Assembly (NCBI GenBank): GCA_963971225.1
Contig: CAXARI010000035.1
Coordinates: 1 to 64,000 of the forward strand
Source of the DNA: Melieria omissa
Taxonomy: Eukaryota > Arthropoda > Insecta > Diptera > Ulidiidae
Direction of reading: 5' to 3'
Length of the DNA stretch: 64,000 nt
Of the stretch, positions 53,086 to 63,376 are shown piece by piece. Made by a program: the position numbers and the translations under genes. The notes beneath the pieces were generated by a model, which saw only the letters and a program-made list of their open reading frames with translations, did not search any database and was not told the DNA's origin. Positions within the stretch are counted from its first letter, which is position 1, and the number at the start of each line of letters is the position of its first letter.

Positions 53086-54048
53086 TAGGGATCGCAATTT
53101 TTGGCCATTTTGCGATCCCGGGATTTTCGGGATTGAAAAGTCAAATCCCGGGATCCCGGGATTTAATCCCGGGATTCAAATAACAAATTTTTTAAATAAA
53201 ACAATTTTACCAAATTGCATAAATACTGTTTATAATATATTTACCATAAAACTGGACACAGTTTAATCACATTTGGGGTAGTTTTAAGATTTTTTATCTT
53301 GAATTTAATCACATTGTAAGGCGGAAAGGGAGGCAGTCGGTGTTGAGTCGTCGAAGTGGTTGGTTGTGCGCGGCACATCACCAAAATCCAGTTGTCATTT
53401 ACAATCAGTTGTCAATTACATTCAAAATTGTCAGTTTAAATTTAAATCAAATAAATAAACATAGTCATCCTTGACAACATTTTGTTTAACTTAAAAGTTT
53501 TTCATTTGACATTTAACTTCAGTTTGATAACATTTAGTTTTATCCAAAAATGACACTTAAACTTAACTTATTGCTTTGCATCAAATGTATCATAAAGTAC
53601 ATATATACGCATATTTGATAAAAAAAAATAAAATAGTTAATTTGTTAGTACTTTTAGTTTTACTTTGATTATTTCGATAAAAAATTAAGCGTTGTGATTA
53701 ACTAAAAACTGAGATCTTAAAAATACTAAGGCATTAAATGTTTTGCCCTCTAATCTAGAGCGAAATTTATTGCAAATAAACCCTGCTGAGAGAAAACATC
53801 TTTCAGATTCAACACTTGCTGGTTGAATGCTTAGTAAATAATTATAAGCCTTTTGCAAAAGACGCCCTCTATCCCCTCCCTCCTCCTTCAGATAAGGAAT
53901 TGGGTTTTTGTGCTTTTAAATTTATTTCATTTGAACTTTGAAGCATCTTTTGCAATCCCGAAAATCCCGGGATTAAAAGATTTGAATCCCGGGATTTTCG
54001 GGACTGGAAAAAGTCCGGGATCCCGGGATCCCGGGATTGCGATGCCTA
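53086..54048 (-). mobile_element. hAT element remnant nested in the pogo-like element
   Basis: 963 bp bounded by TAGGGATCGCAAT and ATTGCGATGCCTA (imperfect inverted ends), with the 8-bp duplication CTAGGTAT at 53078-53085 and 54049-54056. Both subterminal regions are full of ATCCCGGGAT-type repeats (53108-53176 and 53954-54041), likely transposase-binding clusters. The interior keeps the C-terminal end of a hAT transposase. Confidence 0.92.
53685..53920 (-). pseudogene. hAT transposase C-terminal dimerisation domain (fragment)
   Basis: Open minus-strand reading ending in TAA at 53685-53687, too short to stand out as an ORF. It reads LLSIQPASVESERCF followed by SAGFICNKFRSRL, the signature of the hAT dimerisation region (IPATS-x-x-SERVFS-x-AG-x-x-x-x-x-x-RxxL). 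The rest of the transposase (BED finger, RNase H-like core) is missing, so the element is non-autonomous. Confidence 0.85.
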
Positions 54049-54074
54049 CTAGGTATGTATTCTTCAAGGTTTCT

Positions 54075-54607
54075 TCAAGGTGCCCACACTTTTGAGGAGA
54101 TTTTGTCAATATCGTCATTTTGTTGGTAGGATTGTATAACGCATACGTATTTGAAAAGTATAGTTAATCTGCTATCTCCCTTAAACTTGATCAGTAGAAA
54201 TTTACCTTTTGTAAGCCTAGCTGGATCCACGGATTCCAGCTCCTCCTTCTCATCTACATCATCAACTTCAAACTTCTCATTCCATGCACTACCATCTTTA
54301 TAGACAACGTATTTTCTATTTGCAGAGTCCTTTGTACTCGTGCTTTTGGTTCGTGTTTTCTATGGAAGCGGTTTTTAGATTATAAAACAGACTTTCTCTT
54401 GGGCTTAGAGGTTTTGTTTGCCATCTTTTTGACTTTTTTCCTTGAGTCGCTTAAGAACTTTGTTAGAAGTCAAAACTTCACTATACTTCATTGGCGTAAG
54501 TCTAGGAATTGGCTTTTTTCCTTACTAATAGTATCATTACCAGCGTTTCCTACATCTTTTACGTCGTACTCTACAAGTGGCTTCTTCCTTACATACGTTC
54601 GTGGCAT
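54075..54607 (-). pseudogene. pogo-like transposase remnants
   Basis: An N-terminal scrap starts at ATG 54607 and runs 39 codons to TGA at 54488, beginning MPRTYVRKKPLVEYD, the kind of start seen in pogo/Tigger-like transposases. Downstream, interrupted frames to 54075 read KYSEVLTSNKVLKRL, then KYVVYKDGSAWNEKFEVDD and LLIKFKGDSR, resembling the C-terminal tail of insect pogo-like proteins. The DNA-binding and DDE core is absent. Assignment is by pattern recognition only. Confidence 0.6.
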
Positions 54608-55082
54608 TCTGATCACTGGAAATGATACGAACCGGGAAGGCTCTCAGAAAAAAACGTTTACATTTACCCCAAAAAAGTGTTTACATTTACCCCACATGCT
54701 AAAAATTATTGGGGGAAATGTAAACACGAAAAAAACAACAAAATAATTACAAATTTAAGGAAAGACAGCAACAATTTTAGTTCCTTACACTCTAAGATTG
54801 ATAAACAAAGTTACAATATTACAAGAATTTTTAGTTTAAGCACTTTCACACACAAATTAAAAAATACTTACAAAAGTGATTTTCACTTTTAGAACATACG
54901 TTCTCTTTAAGACTAAAACTTTCATTGATATTTCAAAGCCACCGACGTGAAAGTTCGGCGACAGTTTAAGGACATGTTAAATTAATATTTTTTTGGGTCA
55001 TGGTCTGTTGCATTTAATTTTAAAAGCATAAAATAACCGCTGTTTACATTTACCCCTTGTTTACATTTCCCCCATCTGACCC

Positions 55083-58000
55083 TAACCCATACCGTTTGGA
55101 ATCTATAAGCACTTTAGTGGTGAGTGTGTATTTTGTAATACGCAGTTTTTCAATGTTATCCTTGCGCATCGATATGCTCATTATTCCTGAAGGATAATGA
55201 AAAGTTAGGGACCAATATAGAAAGCATAAGACTCTGGCTAAATTTTAAGGGGTCAATTATTAATATGCACTTATGCATTTGGTGTTGACAAGCATTTTAG
55301 TGGTTGCACCCAAGTAGCAATTTTTTCAAAGTCACCGTTCCAAATCGATTTGCTTTCGAACCTTGGGGTATAGAAGGATGATTGATACCATTATAGAAAG
55401 CATACGAGTCTAGCTAAATAATAAGGCATAATATTATTAAAATCCGTTAACGGGTCGAGATTTAAGAGCCATAATTTCGATCATGCTGCCGGTGGGATAT
55501 TTTTTTTATTTAACAAATTGGTGAAAGGTGGTCACTCTGCCTTAATTTTGACGCCATTTTGATTAAAGTGATTGTGCGTACTTAGGTTCCACAAGCATTT
55601 GATTGGTTATATAGATCAGAGGTGCATTCTTTCAATCAGTCGTTGTTGTGACAGCAACGAAGCAACACGTGTGGGGGCTGCGCGGATTTTTGTTTTGTTG
55701 CCTCAAGAAATTCTATGTATGAAAAAAAATTAGATGCTTTTGTTGTTGTAGTTTTTGTTTTGGCGATTGGTTGGCCTTTCGGCAATGACAAATGGGAACA
55801 TTATATTGTTTTCACTTATAATTTTAAGGGTCAAGCGAAATGCACAATGTGCTTTTAACTAATTCAATTAATTAAATAAGTTGTTTGCATTTTTTTGGGC
55901 AACTTTACATGTATTGGTTTTTGCTTTTCCATAAGAAGATTTTGGGCACCCCTGATATAGATGTATCATGTGGTCGATATAACTTTTCCACAACGAAATT
56001 CTCCTGCATTATCTGAGATAGCGAGAAGATTGACCCCATTTATGAAAGCTCAAAACTCCAGCTAGGTTTTAAGGTTATTATTTTTTCTATAAACCTAGAA
56101 TCATCATATTTTACAAGCATTTTATCGATTTTGCAGTAGGCAGCCATTTAATGTCACTCTTGCGCATCGATCTGTTCATGATTGCGGAATAGTAATCAAA
56201 TTATTGATTTAATTTGATAAAGCTGCAATCTCTAGCTACATTTTAAGGGGTTTTTTATTAACGTAACCCATACCGTTTGGAATCTATAAGCACTGTAGTG
56301 GTGTGTATTTTGTAATAGGCAGTTTTTCAATGTTATCCTTGCGCATCGATATGCTCATTATTCCTGAAGCATAATGAAAAGGTAGGGACCAATATAGAAA
56401 GCATAAGACTCTGGCTAAATTTTAAGGGGTCAATTATTAATATGCACTTATGCATTTGGTATTGACAAGCATTTTAGTGGTTGCACCCAAGTAGCAATTT
56501 TTTCAAAGTCACCGTTCCAAATCGATTTGCTTTCGAACCTTGGGGTATAGAAGGATGATTGATACCATTATAGAAAGCATACGAGTCTAGCTAAATCATA
56601 AGGCATAATATTATTAAAATCCGTTAACGGGTCGAGATTTAACAGCCATAATTTCGATCATGCTGCCGGTGGGATATTTTGCTTATTTACCAAATTGGTG
56701 AAAGGTGGTCACTCCGGCTTAATTTTGACGCCATTTTTATTAAATTGATTGTGCGTACTTAGGTTGCACAAGCATTTGATTGGTAATATAGATCAGAGGT
56801 GCATTCTTTCAATCAGTCGTTGTTGTGACAGCAACGAAGCAACACGTGTGGGGGCTGCGCGGATTTTTGTTTTGTTGCCTAAAGAAATTCTATGTATGAA
56901 AAAAAATTTGATGCTTTTGTTGTTGTAGTTTTTGTGTGTATGCTTTTTTGTGTTGGCGATTGGTTGACCTTTCGGCAATGTCAAATGGGAACATTATATT
57001 TTTTTCACTTATAATTTTAAGGGTCAAGCGAAATGCACAATGTGCTTTCAACTAATTCAATTAATTAAATAATTTGTTTGCATTTTTTTGGGCAACTTTA
57101 CATGTATTGGTTTTTGCTTTTCCATAAGAAGATTTTGGGCACCCCTGATATAGATGTATCATTTGGTCGATATCACTTTTCCACAACGAAATTCTCCTGC
57201 ATTATTTGAGATAGCGAGAAGATTGACCCCATTTATGAAAGCTCAAAACTCCAGCTAGGTTTTAAGGTTATTATTTTTTCTATAAACCTAGAATCATAAT
57301 ATTTTACAAGCATTTTATCGATTTTGCAGTAGGCAGCCATTTAATGTCACTCTTGCGCATCGATCTGTTCATGATTGCCGAATAGTAATCAAATTATTGA
57401 TTTAATTTGATAAAGCTGCAATCTCTAGCTACATTTTAAGGGGTTTTTTATTAACGTAACCCATACCGTTTGGAATCTATAAGCACTTTAGTGGTGAGTG
57501 TGTATTTTGTAATAGGCAGTTTTTCAATGTTATCCTTGCGCATCGATATGCTCATTATTCCTGAAGGCTCATGAAAAGGTAGGGACCAATATAGAAAGCA
57601 TAAGACTCCGGCTAAATTTTAAGGGGTCAATTATTAATATGCACTTATGCATTTGGTGTTGACAAGCATTTTAGTGGTTGCACCCAAGTAGCAATTTTTT
57701 CAAAGTCACCGTTCCAAATCGATTTGCTTTCGAACCTTGGGGTATAGAAGGATGATTGATACCATTATAGAAAGCATACGAGTCTAGCTAAATAATAAGG
57801 CATAATATTATTAAAATCCGTTAACGGGTCGAGATTTAAGAGCCATAATTTCGATCATGCTGCCGGTGGGATATTTTTTTTATTTACCAAATTGGTGAAA
57901 GGTGGTCACTCTGGCTTAATTTTGACGCCATTTTGATTAAAGTGACTGTGCGTACTTAGGTTCCACAAGCATTTGATTGATTATATAGATCAGAGGTGCA

Positions 58001-59200
58001 TTCTTTCAATCAGTCGTTGTTGTGACAGCAACGAAGCAACACGTGTGGGGGCTGCGCGGATTTTTGTTTTGTTGCCTCAAGAAATTGTATGTATGAAAAA
58101 AAATTAGATGCTTTTGTTGTTGTAGTTTTTGTTTTGGCGATTGGTTGGCCTTTCGGCAATGACAAATGGGAACATTATATTTTTTTCACTAATAATTTTA
58201 ACGGTCAAGCGAAATGCACAATGTGCTTTCAACTAATTAAATAATTTGCTGGCATTTTTTTTGGGCAACTTTACATGTATTGGTTTTTGCTTTTCCATAA
58301 GAAGATTTTGGCACCCCCTGATATAGAGGTATCATGTGGTCGATATCACTTTTCCACAACGAAATTCTCCTGCATTATTTGAGATAGCGAGAAGATTGAC
58401 CCCATTTATGAAAGCTCAAAACTCCAGCTAGGTTTTAAGGTTATTAGTTTTTCTATAAACCTAGAATCATCATATTTTACAAGCATTTTATCGATTTTGC
58501 AGTAGGCAGCCATTTAATGTCACTCTTGCGCATCGATCTGTTCATGACTGCCGAATAGTAATCAAATTATTGATTTAATTTGATAAAGCTGCAATCTCTA
58601 GCTACATTCTAAGGGGTTTTTTATCAACGTAGCCCACACCGTTTGGAATCTATAAGCACTTTAGTGGTGAGTGTGTATTTTGTAATAGGCAGTTTTTCAA
58701 TATTATCCTTGCGCATCGATATGCTCATTATTCCTGAAGGATAATGAAAAGTTAGGGACCAATATAAAAAGCATAAGACTCTGGCTAAATTTTAAGGGGT
58801 CAATTATTAATATGCACTTATCTATTTGGTGTTGACAAGCATTTTAGTGGTTGAACCCAAGTAGCAATTTTTTCAAAGTCACCGTTCCAAGTCGATTTGC
58901 TTTCGAACCTTGGGGTATAGAAGGATGATTGATACCATTATAGAAAGCATACGAGTCTAGCTAAATCATAAGGCATAATATTATTAAAATCCGTTAACGG
59001 GTCGAGATTTAACAGCCATAATTTCGATCATGCTGCCGGTGGGATATTTTTTTTATTTACCAAATTGGTGAAAGGTTGCAACTCTGGCTTAATTTTGACG
59101 CCATTTTTATTAAAGTGATTGTGCGTACTTAGGTTCCACAAGCATTTGATTGGTTATATAGATCAGAGGTGCATTCTTTCAATCAGTCGTTGTTGTGACA
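55083..59200. repeat. Satellite block G
   Basis: Monomer anchors at 55569, 56746, 57943 and 59116 (spacings 1177, 1197, 1173). It ends at TGTTGTGACA, where an unrelated sequence begins. No gene; short open frames at 56793-56984 and similar are repeat-derived. Confidence 0.94.
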
Positions 59201-60648
59201 TGTAATGAACAAAATGTAGCTTAATTCTTAAAAATACCAAATTCTTAAAATTTCTAACAAATTTTTCAAATTTTCCCTGTTTTGCAAATCTGCACAATTT
59301 GTCATTGATGCACATTGCACATTTCATTATTGCACAGTGACATTCCATCAATCTATTATAATTTGAATTGTTGGGTTTGACATGTGGTTAGGTACCGAGG
59401 TTACTTGTGTTCAAAACGCGGATAAATTCTTCCTTTTCCGCTGATCATCAACTCACGCAGACGTACCCAGGAGACAAAGAGCCACGTGAAAAAACTTATA
59501 AAATTTAAAGTGATGAGAAGTAAATTTAAAGTTCTACAAAAAGTAAATTTAAAGTTCAGAGAAATAAAGTGAAAGTTCTAAGAAAAATTTTGGAAATCAT
59601 AGACAGCAAGAAGACAACAATCACACAACCATTATTACTCTCAACATTACACAACATTCTAAACATTTTGGATTTATCACCAAGGTACAAATTTCTTTTT
59701 CATCCATATCATAAAAGTTTTCAAGGCAAATCTTCTGCCAAATCGACTATCCCCCGTATTCATTTTTTTTAAATTACAGACCCTTCACATTAAGGTCTGG
59801 TCTAGATACAAATTTTATATTTGCATTTGTTCGCATACCTTTTCCCATAAGTTGGAGTCTCCATGATTCGGAACCCCTGGTGGCTCAGGCCAGCCAGAGA
59901 GGTCGCCATTCCCGGATAAACGTCAAAAACCCCAAAAGAGAAGAAGAGAATTAGCACGCGGTACTCAGTGCTTAGACGACGTCGTCAAGACACTTAGTTT
60001 TCGTGGACGGAAGTGCGGTAAAATTTGTAAAAACTAGAGCAAAATAAGTGTAAAATTATCATAAAAATTAAGCTTATTCATGTAAAATTTAATTAAGTAA
60101 AAAGAGAAAAAGAATGGTGGAAAAAATGTATAAAAAAATGTAAAAATTAGCTGGAAGTAAGAAGAAAAAAAAAACAAAAAAACATCCAGAGACATACGCA
60201 ACATTTTCCATCACCATCAATAAAAGTCCACAAATGTTGCAATAGTTGAATTAAGTTTCTCCGCAAACCACCTTCCACTACTCCATTCCTTTCCCAATCC
60301 CACATTCCTTTTCCCCTCATAACCATGTGGATTTCAATCCCATAAACATTTGTAAAGCCGAATTTCCCAAGTAAACATGTATACATAAAGATGTATATAC
60401 AAAGTATATAAGAAAGTGTGTAGAGAAGTGCATAGTATTTAGTTAAGTTTTTGTTGTTGCTATTGGAAGCACCATAGAAAAGAGTGCCAAGATCAGTGAT
60501 CAGCAACATGTTTCAGCAACAAATCATCAACTCAACCAACACAGCAGCATGGAAGGCCTTTCAGCGCGAATGTGGATGGAAAGAAAAATGTGAGTAAAAC
60601 CAAAATTGTTTCGTTGCTTGTTGCTATTACGTTTCTTTCGCTCATACA
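59201..60648. other. Unresolved insertion, possibly the 5' part of another LTR element
   Basis: It begins abruptly against satellite with TGTAATGAAC, so TG could be an LTR end. It contains a TATA-like TATAAAA (59497-59503) and AATAAA (about 59564). A possible short intron runs from CAAG|GTACAA at 59685 to TTACAG at 59779. A PBS-like TGGTGGCTCAGG starts at about 59878, and a strong donor-like ATGTGAGTAAAA occurs near 60588. No recognisable protein is encoded; the small open frames show no domains. It is neither satellite nor any family above. Its right side is cut by the errantivirus-like LTR. I cannot name it. Confidence 0.4.
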
Positions 60649-61095
60649 AGTTGACGGACGGCACCAACATTTCCGGATGTTGACATTAGCACTACAGTTA
60701 ATGTCAACAACCATACAATGTTGCTGAGGAGCGCGGTTTTTCGGCTGTTGACACTAACTCTTCGGTTGATGTCAACAACCATACAATGTTGCTGAGGAGC
60801 GCGTTTTTTCGGCTGTTGACACTAACTCTTCGGTTAATGTCAACAACCATACAATGTTGCTGAGGAACGCACTTTTTCCGGCTGTTGGCATTGGCACTTC
60901 GGTTAATGTCAACAGCCTTATAATTTCGGACAGAAACGCTGACAGGGCTGCAAGCATCGATTTCGCAATATCGATTACGCAGCGCTGTTCAGCGACGGGC
61001 TTGGGCTAGTTTGTAAGAAGTTTTTAGCTGGTAGTTTCAGTTTAAGTTGAGCTTTCACGAATAAAGTACGCGTTCCGATCAAGTCGGAACTAACT
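60649..61095 (+). repeat. 5' LTR of the errantivirus-like element (start inferred)
   Basis: The right end is firm: GGAACTAACT runs into the PBS. The left end at AGTTGACGG (60649) is inferred from the AGTT/AACT symmetry, the YRYRYR target, and the internal 68-bp repeats reaching to ~60660. It contains an insect initiator-like TCAGTTTAAG near 61038 and AATAAA at about 61061. The second LTR is outside the window, so the boundary is provisional. Confidence 0.55.
60660..60925 (+). repeat. ~68-bp tandem repeat in LTR U3
   Basis: Three to four copies of GTTGACACTAACTCTTCGGT followed by TAATGTCAACAACCATACAA and TGTTGCTGAGGAGCGC, period about 68 bp, with the outer copies diverged. Each contains an inverted pair TGTTGAC/GTCAACA. 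The U3 position suggests an enhancer-like array. Confidence 0.85.
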
Positions 61096-61107
61096 GGCGC
61101 CCGAGCG
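61095..61107 (+). other. Primer-binding site
   Basis: TGGCGCCCGAGCG directly after the LTR, sharing its T. It resembles the Lys-type PBS used by gypsy-like elements (TGGCGCCC). Confidence 0.75.
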
Positions 61108-61359
61108 AATTTGAACGTGTGTCCGGCTACTATAAGTCCTTAAGTAGTACAAGTAGCCAGGACAGTCGTGTCGTGCGTAACCAAAAATACTCAAGTAGTG
61201 TCGGTGACTCGCGCGATCTGAAAGTGTGGAGAAGGAGGCTCCTTAGTAGCCGTAAGCGAAAAGGGTGCGTCGAACGCAAGCCGCTCCACCGCGGAAATTA
61301 ACAGATAAACTGAGAAAGTGCAGTGTACGAAGCAATAAAACCAAAAGAGTAATCTAAAA

Positions 61360-61805
61360 TAAAACGAAAGCAGCAGCGAAGCAGTAGTGACAGCAAAAAG
61401 ACAGCGGCGGTAGCAGCAGCGAAGCAGTAGTGGCAGCAAAAAGGCAGCAGCAGCAGCAACAGCAACAGCGAAGCAGTAGGCAGCAGCGAAGCAGTAGTGA
61501 TAGCAAAAAGACAGCGGCGGTAGCAGCAGCGAAGCAGTAGTGGCAGCAAAAAGGCAGCAGCAGCAGCAACAGCAACAGCGAAGCAGTAGTGACAGCAAAA
61601 AGACAGCGGCGGTAGCAGCAGTGAAGCAGTAGTGGCAGCAAAAGCAGCAGCAGCAACAGCAGCAGCGAAGAAGCAGCAGCAGCGAAGCAGTAGTGGCAAC
61701 AAGAAGACAGCAGCGGTAGCAGCAGTGAAGCAGTAGTGGCAGCAAAAAGACAGCAGCAGCAGCAAAAAAGCAGCAACAGCGAAGCAGTAATAGCAGTCAA
61801 AGGCA
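61360..61805 (+). repeat. CAG-rich minisatellite in the 5' leader
   Basis: About 445 bp built from variants of AGCAGCGAAGCAGTAGTGAC plus AGCAAAAAGACAGCGGCGG, repeated many times, with a longer period of roughly 130 bp also visible (for example about 61372-61495 and 61495-61620). It lies between PBS and gag, the position where gypsy carries its insulator. All three antisense frames stay open through it because of the composition; these are not genes. Confidence 0.85.
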
Positions 61806-61807
61806 GC

Positions 61808-61836
61808 ATGAAGCTGGACGCCGTTATTTTGTAAGT
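61808..61836 (+). promoter_or_regulatory. Leader AUG followed by a strong splice donor
   Basis: ATG at 61808 opens an eight-codon stretch (MKLDAVIF, last codon split) ending in GTAAGT at 61831-61836, a consensus 5' splice site. Errantiviruses make env from a spliced RNA, so this could be the env leader exon; the acceptor would be outside the window. Confidence 0.45.
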
Positions 61837-62035
61837 TTGAATCTAAAGAAAAGAAATTAATTGAAGAATTCCAATCCATAAGAAGTGCTTGGAGCAAATT
61901 ATTCAAACAGGGAAAAGATCAAAATAAAATAAAGTAAAAATCAAAACGAAAAAATAAAATACAAGAATTAAGAGTTAAGTTAAGGAAATTGGATAAAATT
62001 CGGTCGCGAACTTTATTTACGAAAAACCAATAATA

Positions 62036-63376
62036 ATGGCAAACCCCAACAATCTGATCCGTCCTCCAATCCTTCATCCACCTATAAATCCTAATGCCAA
62101 TCCTGGTGGCCCACCACCACAACAAATGAACGAAATAGAGCTTAGAGCGCTCATTTCGCGAATAGCTCTTGAAACTTTTAATAGTCAGGGACCGCCAATC
62201 ATTCAGGCTACGCTTAATCCGAATGCAAGCTTCTCGAATGCAACAGACCAAGCAATAGACGAAAGACACCTCGCTGACTTGTCTGATTTAGATAAGGTAC
62301 CGGATGTAGTCAAATGCCTCAGGGAATTCTCGGGGAAACAGGGAGAATTTAACTCATGGAGGAAGAGTGTCGACAGAATCCTTAGGATCTATGAGCCATT
62401 TAAAGGGACACCGAAATATTTCGGAATCCTAAACATTATTAGAAATAAGATCGTGGGTCATGCGGACACAGCTTTGGAGTCTTATAACACTCCACTTGAC
62501 TGGCAGGCAATTTCTAGATGCCTCACACTTCACTACGCCGATAAGCGTGATGTGTCAACTCTCGAATACCAGATGACTTGCCTCGTTCAGGGTAGATCCA
62601 CAATCCAGGAATTTTACCAGGCGGTGTATTCCCATCTTTCACTTATATTGAACAAGCTTGGAAGCTTAGATGTCGGTATGGAAGCCCTGAGTCTCCTTAC
62701 ACAAACTTATAGGGAGAAAGCCTTGGACACTTTTGTCCGAGGGTTGAACGGCGACCTGTCTAGGTTGTTGGGTATGAGAGAGCCGGCGGATTTACCACAG
62801 GCTCTTCATTTGTGCCTGAAACTCGAAAATCAGAGGTTCCGCACCAACCACGCGCAGGGTCAAAACAACCATCAACGGCAGTACCGAATGCCGCCGCCAA
62901 TACCACAAATGATTAATAGCCCGCAGAGGGATAGACAATTATACCCATTTTATCCACAACTAGCGCACATACCAAACCCGCAGAATCGCGTGTTTGCAAG
63001 GCAACCTTATCAACACCCAAGGCAGCCACCTCCGCGTCCTACTACTTCCAAACCCCCACCACCCCCTGAACCGATGGAAGTTGACGAGAGCATTCGCTCT
63101 AGGCAAATCAACTACGCAAACAGACCGCAGGGTAATCGGTATTTAGGAAAGCGGCCACCTCTCCCATTATCACAACAAAATGTTCGACCAGGCAAGGAGC
63201 AACGCACTTTCCATATAGACACGGAGTCAGAGGAGCCTTACGACTGCAACGCATTAACGGCAGAAGAGGGCCAGGCTTACGACCAGACATTAAACGAATA
63301 CTTGTCTTCTATCGAAACTTGTGCCGAAGATTACGAAGAAACTATCGAATTTAGTGACATCCATTTTTTAGGATGA
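62036..63376 (+). CDS. gag: Gag of the errantivirus-like element
   Basis: 446 codons from ATG 62036. The N-terminus is Pro/Asn-rich (about 1-35). A Gag matrix/capsid-like helical region spans about 80-275 (PDVVKCLREFSGKQGEFNSW; YHADKRDVSTLEYQM-like region around 180; FVRGLNGDLSRLLG near 240). The C-terminal third is Pro/Gln-rich and basic, with PPPPPEPMEVDES, and has no CCHC zinc knuckle, as in gypsy-type errantiviruses. It ends FLG-stop with TGA at 63374-63376, overlapping the pol ATG (ATGA). It is intact in this window. Confidence 0.88.
   Translation: MANPNNLIRPPILHPPINPNANPGGPPPQQMNEIELRALISRIALETFNSQGPPIIQATLNPNASFSNATDQAIDERHLADLSDLDKVPDVVKCLREFSGKQGEFNSWRKSVDRILRIYEPFKGTPKYFGILNIIRNKIVGHADTALESYNTPLDWQAISRCLTLHYADKRDVSTLEYQMTCLVQGRSTIQEFYQAVYSHLSLILNKLGSLDVGMEALSLLTQTYREKALDTFVRGLNGDLSRLLGMREPADLPQALHLCLKLENQRFRTNHAQGQNNHQRQYRMPPPIPQMINSPQRDRQLYPFYPQLAHIPNPQNRVFARQPYQHPRQPPPRPTTSKPPPPPEPMEVDESIRSRQINYANRPQGNRYLGKRPPLPLSQQNVRPGKEQRTFHIDTESEEPYDCNALTAEEGQAYDQTLNEYLSSIETCAEDYEETIEFSDIHFLG
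63364..63370 (+). promoter_or_regulatory. T TTT TTA slippery heptamer for -1 frameshifting
   Basis: In gag codon phase the sequence reads CAT TTT TTA GGA TGA, so the heptamer T-TTT-TTA is in the exact phase for a -1 slip. The new frame then reads AGG ATG AGC, i.e. the pol frame. It lies 3 nt before the gag stop codon. Confidence 0.75.

Larger units (their letters stand above)
52784..55082 (-). mobile_element. pogo/Tigger-like Tc1-mariner element, deleted, with nested hAT
   Basis: Termini GGGTCAGATGGGGGAAATGT and its reverse complement at 55063-55082 (inverted repeat about 25 bp), flanked by the TA dinucleotide (52782-52783, 55083-55084) that occurs once in uninterrupted monomers. The word GTTTACATTTACCCC recurs inside near both ends (about 52971, 54656, 54679, 55042), like subterminal transposase-binding sites. 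Transposase remnants lie on the minus strand (54075-54607). Without the nested 963-bp hAT element it would be about 1.33 kb, so it is an internally deleted derivative. Confidence 0.85.

Noticed and set aside
1..59200. CRISPR-like array from the regular repeats
   Set aside because: The repeats are kilobase-long tandem satellite monomers in a eukaryotic context with no short repeat/spacer alternation.
60147..60509. 120-codon minus-strand open frame in the unresolved block
   Set aside because: Hydrophobic low-complexity composition, no recognisable domain, no repeat elsewhere in the window; insufficient support for a gene.
60696..60700. AGTTA at 60696 as the start of the errantivirus-like LTR
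   Set aside because: The internal 68-bp repeat extends upstream of this point, so the LTR must start earlier; AGTT at 60649 after CATACA fits better.
61191..61906. Three overlapping antisense open frames of 151-202 codons
   Set aside because: They are Leu/Cys/Ala-rich low-complexity readings of the CAG-type minisatellite, open in all three frames, with no domain.
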